Assembly: GCA_013813135.1 (NCBI GenBank)
Contig: JACCSF010000029.1
Location: 1-8,362, forward strand
Length of the DNA stretch: 8,362 nucleotides
Source: Thermoleophilaceae bacterium
GTDB taxonomy: Bacteria; Actinomycetota; Thermoleophilia; Solirubrobacterales; Thermoleophilaceae
Direction: 5' to 3'
This document shows, in pieces, positions 1-6,002 of the stretch (within the stretch, counting starts at the first letter, position 1; each line of letters begins with the position of its first letter). Under the pieces are notes generated by a model. That model was not told the DNA's origin and searched no databases. It saw nothing but the letters and a program-made list of their open reading frames with translations. Position numbers and translations under genes: made by a program.

Positions 1-145
1 GCTCCGGAGCCTCTGGCTCCTGCGGGGCCCGCCACCGGGCTTCGGCCTCGAGCGTCTGTCGGCGCCAGCGCGCCTGCGAAAACGGCCCGGCTTCGGGATC
101 GCGGATGCCCTCGCGGTCGATCCAGAGGCTGGGCGGGCGCGTCAC
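1..145 (-). CDS. N-terminal fragment of an unrecognised protein, running off the left edge
   Basis: Read on the minus strand, a GTG at 145-143 opens a frame that stays open for 48 codons to the window edge. It is too short to stand out as a long ORF, but its composition is protein-like: it begins VTRPPSLWIDREGIRDPEAG and continues rich in Trp, Arg and Glu (QARWRRQ, EARWRAP). I see no Shine-Dalgarno sequence. Instead TAGCGT, a TANNNT-type -10 box, lies 7 nt before the GTG on the same strand, which would fit a leaderless mRNA. It follows the glycosyltransferase gene on the same strand after a 46-bp gap, so read-through from that gene is also possible. I do not recognise the family, and the C-terminal part is outside the window. 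It could be a chance open frame, but the lack of stops together with codon-like composition favours a real gene. Confidence 0.5.
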   Translation of the reverse strand, partial: MTRPPSLWIDREGIRDPEAGPFSQARWRRQTLEAEARWRAPQEPEAPE

Positions 146-152
146 AGGGGCG

Positions 153-158
153 ACGCTA
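153..158 (-). promoter_or_regulatory. Possible -10 box for a leaderless transcript of the left-edge gene
   Basis: On the minus strand TAGCGT matches the actinobacterial TANNNT -10 pattern and lies 7 nt upstream of the GTG at 145. That spacing would put the transcription start at or next to the start codon. No convincing TTGACA-like -35 sits 16-18 nt upstream, so support is weak. Confidence 0.3.
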
Positions 159-191
159 GGCGGCGCCGCGTCACCGGTACATAACGGGAAC

Positions 192-1439
192 TCAGGTCGC
201 GCTGACCGGGGCGCCGCTGGCCGCGAAAGCCTCCAGCTCGTCCGCCGCCGTCGCCGCTCCGTCGTGGGCCTCGCACCAGACCCGCACCTGAGCCGCGCGC
301 TCGGCGTAGCCAGGGTCGGCGAGCAGGCGCCTCACCGCCAGGCGGACCCCGCGGGGCGTGTGGAAGCGCCGCGGCAGCGACACGCCCAGGCCTGCCCACC
401 GCAGCCGGGCCGCGTTCTCGGCCATGTCACCCGCGTGCGGGCAGGCCACGACCGGCGTTCCGCTGGCGAGCGCGCGGGCCACGGTTCCGTGGCCGGCGTG
501 GCACACGACCGCCGCGCAGCGTGGCATCGTGCGCGCGTAGGAGAGCCAGTCGGCCAGCCGCGCGTTGGCGGGCACCTCGATTGGCCGGGTCGGCGAGCGG
601 CGGTTCGTGGTGGCCAGCACCCGTACGGGCTCGCCCGACAGTCCCTCGAGCGTGGCCCGCAGCAGGCGGTGCTCGGGGTCCTGGGACGTGCTCGGGGCGA
701 CCAGGACCAGCGGCTCCTTGCCCGGCGGCAGCTCGACCTCGCCGAAAGGCTGCTCCCACAGCAGCGGGCCGGTCACCCGCAGCCAGGGCTCGCGAGCCGC
801 ACGCGGATATTCGAGCTGGGGGAGGGTCGCCACCAGCGCCAGCCGCCTGGAGATTCCGCCGTGCACGTGAGGCAGCGGCCCGAGGCCCACCCGCGCGCGC
901 GTCTCGTTGAGCTCGTCGCGGCCCTGCTGCTCGCCGCGCATCAGCAGCGGCCGGGACGTTCGCCAGAGGCGCTGCCCGAGAGCGGTGCGGGGGTAGACGG
1001 CGCCCACGGCATAGACCGGGAACCCGGGCTCGCCCATCGGCATCACGTGCGGCACCAGCGTGGCCCAGGGGCGCTCCTCCAGCTCGGCGGCCAGCGTCGC
1101 CGCCACGGTGAGGATGTCGGCCACCACCACCTCCGGATCGACCGACCGGATCAGCTCTCGCGTCTCCGCCGATGCCCGCACCGCCGCCACGTACGGCTTC
1201 AGCGCGCGCCCCTCTGTCGGGAACACCTGGTACTCCGGCGCCGGGGCGAAGCGCATGCCCTCGCGCTCAGCGTGGTCGCGCCACTTCGACCAGCTCTCCA
1301 GCGTCACGTCGTGCCCGCGGGCCGCGAGCTCGCGGCCGAGCGCGATCGCCGGGAAGGCGTGCCCGGGGTCGCCGAACGCGGCCAGCAGGATGCGACGGCC
1401 GCGCGCACCCGGCTCGGCCGGGTGTGCGCGGGTCGGCAT
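192..1439 (-). CDS. GT1 / MGT-type glycosyltransferase
   Basis: The 415-residue protein resembles GT-B fold glycosyltransferases of family GT1 (macrolide/UGT-like). These transfer a sugar from a nucleotide-sugar donor to a small hydrophobic acceptor in the cytoplasm. The N-terminal half starts with a Rossmann strand ILLAAFGDPGHAFPAIAL (residues about 17-34), where His27 sits at the place of the usual acceptor-activating His, followed by LAARGHDVTLES. The C-terminal donor domain has PLVLVAPSTSQDP (about 243-255) and the signature HAGHGTVARALASGTPVV (314-331), then DMAENAARLRWAGLG (338-352), the equivalent of the DQ..NA donor-binding segment. Length is normal for the family. The ATG at 1439 lies 5 bp after the stop of the upstream oxidoreductase gene (TGA-cgggg-ATG), so the two are almost certainly co-transcribed and translationally coupled. 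Substrate is unknown; lipid, polyketide and xenobiotic acceptors are all possible. Confidence 0.85.
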   Translation of the reverse strand: MPTRAHPAEPGARGRRILLAAFGDPGHAFPAIALGRELAARGHDVTLESWSKWRDHAEREGMRFAPAPEYQVFPTEGRALKPYVAAVRASAETRELIRSVDPEVVVADILTVAATLAAELEERPWATLVPHVMPMGEPGFPVYAVGAVYPRTALGQRLWRTSRPLLMRGEQQGRDELNETRARVGLGPLPHVHGGISRRLALVATLPQLEYPRAAREPWLRVTGPLLWEQPFGEVELPPGKEPLVLVAPSTSQDPEHRLLRATLEGLSGEPVRVLATTNRRSPTRPIEVPANARLADWLSYARTMPRCAAVVCHAGHGTVARALASGTPVVACPHAGDMAENAARLRWAGLGVSLPRRFHTPRGVRLAVRRLLADPGYAERAAQVRVWCEAHDGAATAADELEAFAASGAPVSAT

Positions 1440-1444
1440 CCCCG

Positions 1445-2476
1445 TCAGAGCATCTCCGCGAGCTCGCGAATCGTTCGCTTGCGCTGCTCCGCCTCGTAGG
1501 CCATCGGGGACACGATCAGCGTGCCGACGCCCGCCTCGCGGTACACGTCGAGACGCTCCTCGACGCGGTCGCGCGGACCGCAGATCGTCACCAGGTCGAT
1601 CAGCTCGGCGGGGATCGCGGCGGCGGCCTCGTCCTTCTTGCCGTCGAGGTAGAGGTCCTGGATCTCCTGCGCCGCGTCCTCGAAGCCGTAGCGGCGGACG
1701 AGCGCGTTGTAGAAGTTCTTCTCGCGCGAGCCCATGCCGCCGACGTACAACGCGACGAACGGCCGCATCACGTCGCGCGCGCGGTCGACGTCGTCGTCGA
1801 TCGACACCTGCACGGTCGGCGCGATGTCGAAGCCGTCGAGCGAGCGCCCCGAGCGGGCGGCCCCCTCCGCGAGCAGCGCGCGCGAGTGGCCCACGTGCTC
1901 GGGCGAGAAGAACACCGGCAGCCAGCCGTCGGCGATCTCGCCCACGAGCTGTGTGTTCTTGGGCCCGATCGCCGCGATGTAGATCGGGATGCGCTCCTGC
2001 ACCGGCGCGATCATCAGCTTGAGCGCCTTGCCAGGCCCGTCAGGCAGCGGCAGCGTGTAGGTCTCGCCCTCGTAGGTCAGGCGCTCCCGCGCGAGCGCCT
2101 TGCGCACGATCTCCACGTACTCGCGCGTGCGCGCCAGCTGCTTGGCGAAGCGCTGGCCGTGCCAGCCCTCGGCCACCTGCGGACCCGACGTGCCGAGCCC
2201 TAGCAGGAAGCGGCCGTTCGAGAGGTGGTCGAGCGTGACGGCCGTCATCGCGGTCATGGCCGGCGAGCGGCCCGGTATCTGGAGGATCGCCGCGCCCAGC
2301 TTGATGCGCTCGGTCTGGGCCGCGAACCAGGCGAGTGGTGTGGCGGCGTCCGATCCGTAGGCCTCGGCGGTCCAGACGGAGTCGAAGCCGGCCGCCTCGG
2401 CTTCGAGCAGCAGCGCGCGCTGATCGTCGGCCGTCAGGCCGAGCCCCCAGTAGCCGAGCATGAGGCCCAGGCGCAT
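1445..2476 (-). CDS. LLM-class F420-dependent oxidoreductase (Rv3520c-like)
   Basis: The 343-residue product belongs to the luciferase-like monooxygenase fold (a TIM barrel that uses F420 or FMN). From memory it closely resembles the mycobacterial Rv3520c group of predicted F420-dependent oxidoreductases. Visible landmarks are MRLGLMLGYWG at the N-terminus, EAEAAGFDSVWTAEAYGSDA, then TERIKLGAAILQIPGRSP, TLDHLSNGRFLLGLGTSGPQ and VEGWHGQRF-like AEGWHGQRF, and later IAAIGPKN and EIADGWLP. I chose the ATG at 2476 over the upstream in-frame ATG (2536) because AAAGGAGA lies just before it and the family begins at this point. It is the first gene of a pair with the glycosyltransferase. Cofactor choice (F420 rather than FMN) is inferred from family resemblance. 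The substrate cannot be predicted. Confidence 0.9.
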   Translation of the reverse strand: MRLGLMLGYWGLGLTADDQRALLLEAEAAGFDSVWTAEAYGSDAATPLAWFAAQTERIKLGAAILQIPGRSPAMTAMTAVTLDHLSNGRFLLGLGTSGPQVAEGWHGQRFAKQLARTREYVEIVRKALARERLTYEGETYTLPLPDGPGKALKLMIAPVQERIPIYIAAIGPKNTQLVGEIADGWLPVFFSPEHVGHSRALLAEGAARSGRSLDGFDIAPTVQVSIDDDVDRARDVMRPFVALYVGGMGSREKNFYNALVRRYGFEDAAQEIQDLYLDGKKDEAAAAIPAELIDLVTICGPRDRVEERLDVYREAGVGTLIVSPMAYEAEQRKRTIRELAEML

Positions 2477-2520
2477 GCAAGTCTCCTTTCGCCGGTTGTG
2501 CGAGTCGGGCGCCGACGCGC

Positions 2521-2526
2521 ATCCTA
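2521..2526 (-). promoter_or_regulatory. Possible -10 box of the oxidoreductase-glycosyltransferase operon
   Basis: TAGGAT on the minus strand fits TANNNT and would give a leader of roughly 40 nt before the ATG at 2476, enough to hold the observed AAAGGAGA ribosome binding site. No clear -35 was found at 16-18 nt. The site lies inside the 62-bp divergent gap shared with the plus-strand hypothetical gene. Confidence 0.3.
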
Positions 2527-2538
2527 CGGCTGCCACCG

Positions 2539-3018
2539 ATGAGACGCCGACGCCCAGCCCGCGACCTGCGCACCGCCATCGACTGCCTTCCGCTGCACAC
2601 GCGCGAGGCCATGCTCGACGGGATCGCCGCGGGCCGGATCATCGTCGGCGCCTACACGGACCGCCAGGGCGGCGTGTGCCCGATGCTCGCCGCCCACCGC
2701 AACGGTGGTCGCACCAGCCTCGCCAGCTTCGCCAGGGCGTGGGACCGCTACACCGGCGCCCCGCGGCGAGCTCGCCCCGCAACACCGCGCGAGCTCACCA
2801 CCCTGCGCGCCATGCTCGAGGCGAGCATCGGCCTGGAGGAGCTGCCCTCGCTGCACGACGTGCCGCGTCCGCCGAGCTATCCCATGGGCTGGGCGTGGCT
2901 GCGCCCGTTCCGGCGCCTCGACGAGTACGAGCGCGCGCTGGTGGCGCTAGATCTCGCTGTCGCCCGGCCGGATGAACTGGAGCTCGGGCACGACGCAGTT
3001 GCGGGAAGTGCGCAGTAG
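2539..3018 (+). CDS. Conserved hypothetical protein (actinobacterial type)
   Basis: The 159-residue soluble protein has no signal peptide or membrane segment. The region LRTAIDCLPLHTREAMLDGI, then IIVGAYTDRQGGVCPMLAAHRNGGRT and SFARAWDRYT, looks well constrained. It resembles conserved hypothetical proteins I associate with high-GC actinobacteria; I know of no assigned function. A second ordered block is TTLRAMLEASIGLEELP. The ATG at 2539 has no Shine-Dalgarno sequence and no better in-frame start was found upstream, so translation may be leaderless. The last 72 bp overlap the 3' end of the opposite-strand dehydrogenase. The residues encoded there (about DLAVARPDELELGHDAVAGSAQ, split around the overlap) may be a recent C-terminal extension. 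It lies 62 bp from the divergent oxidoreductase start, so shared regulation is possible but unproven. Confidence 0.75.
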   Translation: MRRRRPARDLRTAIDCLPLHTREAMLDGIAAGRIIVGAYTDRQGGVCPMLAAHRNGGRTSLASFARAWDRYTGAPRRARPATPRELTTLRAMLEASIGLEELPSLHDVPRPPSYPMGWAWLRPFRRLDEYERALVALDLAVARPDELELGHDAVAGSAQ

Positions 3019-3672
3019 GTAGCGGACCGCCTCGGCGATGTCCTCGGGCTGGATCATGTCCTCCTTCGGCACCTGACCCTGGACCCAGTCGGTCATGTCG
3101 GTGGCCACGAAGCCCGGGCAGATCGCTGTGACCTGGATGCCGTCATTGCCGAGCTCCTTGTGCAGGCCCTGGCTCAGGCCGACGACGCCGAACTTCGTTG
3201 CCGAGTAGGCCGACAGCCAGCCCTGGCCGTGCTTGCCCGCGATCGAGGCCGTGTTGACCATCAGCGCCTTGCCGTGCTCGGCGCCGGCCTCCTTCAGCAG
3301 CGGAATCGCCTCGCGCGCCATCAAGTAGACGCCGCGCAGGTTCACGTCGAGCTGGAGATCGAGCTTCTTCGTCGGCATGTCGGCGACCGCCGAGCCGATC
3401 CCGATGCCGGCGTTGTTGATCAGCACGTCGAGTCGCCCGTTGCGCTCGCGGTGAGCGGCGACGAGCCTCTTGATGTCCTCCTCTTCCGCCATGTTGGCGG
3501 GCACGGCGTGGGCGTCGATGCCCTCGTCTCTCAACTGCTGGGCCGCGGCCTCCAGCTTGTCCGGCCGGCGCGCGGAGATCGTGACCGCGTAGTCGTCCTG
3601 TCCGAGTGCGCGGGCGATGGCAAGCCCGATTCCGCTTGAACCGCCGGTGATGAGTGCAGCGCGCGAAGCCAA
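2947..3672 (-). CDS. Short-chain dehydrogenase/reductase (classical SDR)
   Basis: The 241-residue enzyme is a classical SDR, a cytoplasmic NAD(P)(H)-dependent oxidoreductase acting on alcohols or carbonyls. Numbered from the chosen start, it has the cofactor motif TGGSSGIG (9-16), NNAG (86-89), catalytic Ser143, Tyr156 and Lys160 (YSATK), and the PG turn (186-187). SARR after the second strand, with Arg residues, suggests an NADP(H) preference. I start it at TTG 3672-3670 because GAGGAG lies 7 nt upstream and the Rossmann fold begins directly after it. The longer open frame reaching 3804 would add 44 Arg-rich residues that do not look like protein and would run into the divergent lipoprotein gene. 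The TAG stop at 2947 lies within the 3' end of the convergent plus-strand gene. Substrate is unknown. Confidence 0.9.
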   Translation of the reverse strand: MASRAALITGGSSGIGLAIARALGQDDYAVTISARRPDKLEAAAQQLRDEGIDAHAVPANMAEEEDIKRLVAAHRERNGRLDVLINNAGIGIGSAVADMPTKKLDLQLDVNLRGVYLMAREAIPLLKEAGAEHGKALMVNTASIAGKHGQGWLSAYSATKFGVVGLSQGLHKELGNDGIQVTAICPGFVATDMTDWVQGQVPKEDMIQPEDIAEAVRYLLRTSRNCVVPELQFIRPGDSEI

Positions 3673-3709
3673 GTGCGATCTCCTCGAGTCGTCCAGTGCG
3701 TGGCGCGCA

Positions 3710-3715
3710 AGGCTA
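3710..3715 (-). promoter_or_regulatory. Possible -10 box of the SDR gene
   Basis: On the minus strand CATAGCCTTG contains TAGCCT, a TANNNT -10 candidate about 37 nt before the TTG start, leaving room for the GAGGAG ribosome binding site. No convincing -35 is present at the usual spacing. The same hexamer occurs in the opposite orientation upstream of the lipoprotein gene. Confidence 0.3.
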
Positions 3716-3770
3716 TGCGAACCAGGGGTTAAGGATGCCCGAGGTGGGCGTGCCCGTCTCGGGCGTCTTC

Positions 3771-3776
3771 TAGCCT
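3771..3776 (+). promoter_or_regulatory. Possible -10 box for leaderless lipoprotein transcript
   Basis: TAGCCT fits TANNNT and ends 9 nt before the GTG start at 3786. The gap (TTCCGCCCCC-like) contains no Shine-Dalgarno sequence, so transcription probably begins at or near the start codon. No clear -35 is visible. Confidence 0.35.
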
Positions 3777-3785
3777 TCCGCCCCC

Positions 3786-4781
3786 GTGAGCAGCCGACGC
3801 GCATCCGCTGCTGTCCTTCTCGCGTGCGCGCTCGTGGCCGGCGGCTGCAGGGGCGGCGACGATGACAAGGACGGGGCCAGCCAGGCCACGCCCGAAGCGC
3901 GCCCCGACCAGTTCCCGCGCTCCGAGGGACGGACGCTCTCCGAGCTGCGCCGCGACCTGCCCGAGGGCGGGCCCGTGCTGGCGCCCACGGTGTCGCGGTT
4001 CGTGACCGGCAAGAATCGCCTCGGCTTCGGGCTGTTCACGACGGCGCGCGCGCAGATCGCCGACGCGAGCGCGGCCGTCTACATCGCCCCCTTGGGCGGT
4101 GGCGAGTCCCAGGGCCCCTTCGTCGCGCACTACCAGTCGCTCGAGGTGAAGCCCCAGTTCCTGAGCCAGACGAGCTCGTCGGACCCGGACGCGGCCAAGA
4201 CCCTCTACGTGGCCGAGGTGCCGTTCAACAAGCCCGGGAACTACGAGGTGCTCGGGATGGCGCGGCTCGACGACCGCCTGGTGGCGGCCACGTCGGCGAT
4301 GCCGGAGCTGATCGTCGTGCCGGAGAAGAAGGACCCAGTGCCGGGGCCGGGCGACGCCCCGCCGGCGATCCACACCCCGACCCTGACGGACGTGTCCGGC
4401 GACATCGCTTCGATCGACACGCGCGCGCCGCACGACGAGGACTTGCATCGGGTGAACTTCGCCGACGCGCTCGGCAAGAAGCCGATCGTGCTGACGTTCG
4501 CCACGCCGCTGCTGTGCCAGAGCCGGGTCTGCGGACCGGTCGTGGACATCGCGTTGCAGGTCCAGGACAAGTACCGCGATCAAGCGGACTTCATCCACAT
4601 GGAGATCTACCACGACAATGAGGTGGCCAAGGGCTTTCGCCCGCAGGTGGGCGCGTTCAACCTCCCGTCCGAACCGTGGGTGTTCACGATCGACAGGCAC
4701 GGCAAGGTCGCCGCTCGCTTAGAGGGCGCCTTCAGCGCCGAGGAACTCGAGCAGGCGGTCAAGAAGGCCCTTCGCGACTGA
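3786..4781 (+). CDS. Lipoprotein with Ig-like and thioredoxin-like domains, CX4C motif
   Basis: The 331-residue exported lipoprotein has a short charged start (MSSRR), a hydrophobic stretch, and the lipobox LVAGGC with Cys21 as the lipidated residue. An Asp/Gly-rich linker follows. Residues about 65-180 look like a beta-sandwich (RFVTGKNRLGFGLF, AAVYIAPLGG, YVAEVPFNKPGNYEVLG, ATSAMPELIVVPE). A Pro-rich hinge leads to a C-terminal thioredoxin-like domain (about 220-330) with KKPIVLTFATPLLC, the pair C244-X4-C249 (CQSRVC), IHMEIYHDN, the likely cis-Pro at SEPWVF (Pro297), and TIDRHGKVAARLEGAFS. The Cys spacing is four, not the two of classical thioredoxins, so disulfide or metal (copper-type) handling outside the membrane is possible but unproven. 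The GTG start is supported by the lipobox; no Shine-Dalgarno is seen. Confidence 0.85.
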   Translation: MSSRRASAAVLLACALVAGGCRGGDDDKDGASQATPEARPDQFPRSEGRTLSELRRDLPEGGPVLAPTVSRFVTGKNRLGFGLFTTARAQIADASAAVYIAPLGGGESQGPFVAHYQSLEVKPQFLSQTSSSDPDAAKTLYVAEVPFNKPGNYEVLGMARLDDRLVAATSAMPELIVVPEKKDPVPGPGDAPPAIHTPTLTDVSGDIASIDTRAPHDEDLHRVNFADALGKKPIVLTFATPLLCQSRVCGPVVDIALQVQDKYRDQADFIHMEIYHDNEVAKGFRPQVGAFNLPSEPWVFTIDRHGKVAARLEGAFSAEELEQAVKKALRD

Positions 4782-4818
4782 GCTGTGCCGCCGACGGCGA
4801 CAGCTTGCTCGATACACG

Positions 4819-4835
4819 GCCGGAATGGGTCCGGC
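4819..4835 (+). terminator. Weak hairpin after the lipoprotein gene
   Basis: GCCGGA and TCCGGC form a perfect 6-bp stem around a 5-nt loop (ATGGG), 37 nt after the lipoprotein stop. There is no T-run, though a short pyrimidine-rich stretch follows. It may reduce read-through into the small membrane protein gene. Confidence 0.25.
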
Positions 4836-4887
4836 GGCTTCTGGGTCGCGGGGTGGGTCGAACCATCCCTAGGTCGCCTATTCGGTG

Positions 4888-4917
4888 GAGAGGCGACGAG
4901 GGACACTGCCTCTCGTC
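4888..4917 (+). promoter_or_regulatory. Leader hairpin(s) before the small membrane protein gene
   Basis: Two mutually exclusive stems can form here. GAGAGGC (4888-4894) pairs with GCCTCTC (4908-4914). Alternatively GACGAGGG (4895-4902) pairs with CC-T-CTCGTC (4909-4917) with a single bulged T. The ribosome binding site starts 19 nt further on. This could be a regulatory leader or simply chance pairing in GC-rich DNA. Confidence 0.25.
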
Positions 4918-4947
4918 AACTCACACAACACCACCAGGAGGTAGGTC

Positions 4948-5238
4948 GTGTCCCAGGTCAGTTATCCAACCATCACGTTGCCGAAGAAGGTCCGAACTAT
5001 TTGGATCGCGCTACCCGCCCTCGTCGCGGTTGCGGCCATGGCAATCGCGCTCGTGCTGTCCGGCGGAGGCTCCTCGATCGAGGGGACGGCCTCCACCACC
5101 CAAGCGAGCTCCGGCGTGGACGAGAGCCGGATCGCGGCGTCGATCTCGTCCGACGCGGGAACGTCGACAGACGACGCTGCCGCGGCCGAAATGCGCAGCG
5201 ACCCGCACGGTACCGCCATTGCGTTGCGAAGCTCGTAA
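4948..5238 (+). CDS. Small single-pass membrane protein of unknown function
   Basis: This is a 96-residue protein starting at GTG 4948, preceded by a perfect AGGAGG (4936-4941) with a 6-nt gap, the strongest ribosome binding site in the window. A short N-terminal cytoplasmic segment with basic residues (PKKVRT) is followed by one hydrophobic helix (about residues 17-38, IWIALPALVAVAAMAIALVL). After that comes a Ser/Thr/Ala/Asp-rich low-complexity tail with no Cys. The positive-inside rule places the tail outside the membrane. The helix could act as an uncleaved signal anchor or a late-cleaved signal peptide. It lies 166 bp after the lipoprotein gene with its own leader and two hairpins after it, so it may be a separate unit. 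No family is recognised. Confidence 0.7.
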   Translation: MSQVSYPTITLPKKVRTIWIALPALVAVAAMAIALVLSGGGSSIEGTASTTQASSGVDESRIAASISSDAGTSTDDAAAAEMRSDPHGTAIALRSS

Positions 5239-5274
5239 TCCAGACGTGGGGCTTCGGCCCTCCGGCACCGCCGC

Positions 5275-5300
5275 ACGCGCCCCGCCCCAGCGGGGCGCGT
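5275..5300 (+). terminator. Strong GC hairpin after the small membrane protein gene
   Basis: ACGCGCCCCGC (5275-5285) and its exact complement (5290-5300) form an 11-bp perfect stem with a 4-nt loop CCCA, 36 nt after the stop codon. No T-run follows, which is common for high-GC actinobacterial terminators. It is the first of two adjacent hairpins. Confidence 0.55.
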
Positions 5301-5311
5301 GTGCGTGCTGA

Positions 5312-5329
5312 GCCGCTTGCGCAAGCGGC
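5312..5329. terminator. Second palindrome of a tandem terminator-like pair
   Basis: GCCGCTTGCGCAAGCGGC is a perfect 18-bp palindrome (a 7-bp stem if a 4-nt GCGC loop is left open). It follows the 11-bp stem by 11 nt. Being symmetric it would work on both strands, and could also stop transcription from the minus-strand NTF2-like gene, which ends at 5542. A protein-binding palindrome is an alternative reading. Confidence 0.4.
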
Positions 5330-5541
5330 GCGGACGGCGAGACCGAAGCGACGCAGGCGACGCCGCCGAACTCGGGGACGTTTGGCGCGAACAGGTCAAG
5401 TCCCCGGCAGCCGCCTGACGACCCGATCCTCGCGATGCTCAGCGCCAGCCAGGAGGGCAAGCGGGCGTTGACAGAAAGCATCATTGCCGGCCAGTCCCGA
5501 TTCACGCCGAGCGGAGGCAGCTCGGGACTGCCGCGAGCCCG
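5330..5541. other. Intergenic stretch without supported gene
   Basis: Between the tandem hairpins and the end of the NTF2-like gene I see no gene with a ribosome binding site on either strand. A short frame from ATG 5435 reads MLSASQEGKRALTESIIAGQ and looks mildly protein-like, but it lacks a ribosome binding site and would run into the opposite gene. TTGACA occurs at 5469-5474 on the plus strand without a matching -10. Confidence 0.4.
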
Positions 5542-5940
5542 TTACTCGCTCAGGCCCACGGCTTCGAGGGCGTCATTTGGCTCGCGGTAGAGCGTCTGGC
5601 GTACGATCAGCTCACCTCGAACGGTGATGACCACCCCGATGCGGTGGTCCATCGGCGCCCCGCTTCCCTTCCCCTCGCCGCTTTCACGTACGACCACCAC
5701 GATGTGCTCTCCTGCATCGAGCATCTGCTCGACGTCTTGCCGGTAGTTGGACCAGGTGCCGAACCAGGCACGCATCTCCTGGCGCATGGCGTCGATACCC
5801 CGGTGGATGGCGCCCTCGGGCCGAAGGTCCCGGTCGTCCCATTCGATGTCAGGCGAATACGCAGCCAGCACCGCGTCCCAATCCCGTCTGCTGGTCGCGT
5901 CGAAAACGTTGCGCACCAGCGCCACGTTCTCCTGCGACAT
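5542..5940 (-). CDS. NTF2-like / SnoaL-like domain protein
   Basis: The 132-residue protein fits the NTF2-like (SnoaL, nuclear transport factor 2) cone fold. The N-terminal helix MSQENVALVRNVFDATSRRDWDAVLAAYSPDIEWDD, shown here in outline by MSQENVALVR and DWDAVLAAYSPDIEWDD, is the common opening of these proteins. GAIHRGIDAMRQEM, a strand HIVVVVRESGEGKG, and DHRIGVVITVRGELIVRQTLY complete the sheet, ending in EALEAVGL-like DALEAVGL. Proteins starting MSQENV are very numerous in Thermoleophilia. Roles across the family include isomerase, cyclase and pure ligand binding, so function here cannot be assigned. It is downstream of the ABM-like gene on the same strand, separated by 62 bp that contain a hairpin. 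The ribosome binding site before ATG 5940 is weak (AGGG). Confidence 0.85.
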   Translation of the reverse strand: MSQENVALVRNVFDATSRRDWDAVLAAYSPDIEWDDRDLRPEGAIHRGIDAMRQEMRAWFGTWSNYRQDVEQMLDAGEHIVVVVRESGEGKGSGAPMDHRIGVVITVRGELIVRQTLYREPNDALEAVGLSE

Positions 5941-5969
5941 CGCCTAGACCCTGTGGCTCACGGTGGTGA

Positions 5970-5987
5970 GGGCGTGCGTGCACACCC
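5970..5987 (-). terminator. Intercistronic hairpin between the ABM-like and NTF2-like genes
   Basis: On the minus strand GGGTGTG-CACG-CACGCCC folds into a 7-bp stem including one G-T pair with a 4-nt loop. It lies 15 nt after the ABM-like stop. There is no T-run. It could attenuate expression of the NTF2-like gene or protect mRNA ends. Confidence 0.3.
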
Positions 5988-6002
5988 TGGGGCGGGGACG
6001 CG

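Noticed and set aside
105..1499. Plus-strand 464-codon open frame
   Set aside because: It is antisense to the glycosyltransferase. Its translation is Arg/Gly/His-rich with no recognisable motif, the usual result of high-GC codon use on the opposite strand.
3673..3804. N-terminal extension of the SDR to 3804
   Set aside because: The 44 extra residues are Arg/Pro-rich and lack fold features, whereas TTG 3672 has GAGGAG at 7 nt and begins exactly at the Rossmann fold.
3729..4700. Minus-strand 323-codon open frame
   Set aside because: It is antisense to the lipoprotein gene, rich in Arg, His and Val, with no motif. The plus strand has a lipobox and thioredoxin-like features.
5011..5505. Minus-strand 164-codon open frame across the tandem hairpins
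   Set aside because: It crosses both terminator-like palindromes, is antisense to the small membrane protein gene, and has low-complexity translation without a ribosome binding site.
5435..5588. Small plus-strand frame MLSASQEGKRALTESIIAGQ
   Set aside because: It looks mildly protein-like but has no ribosome binding site and runs into the 3' end of the opposite NTF2-like gene.
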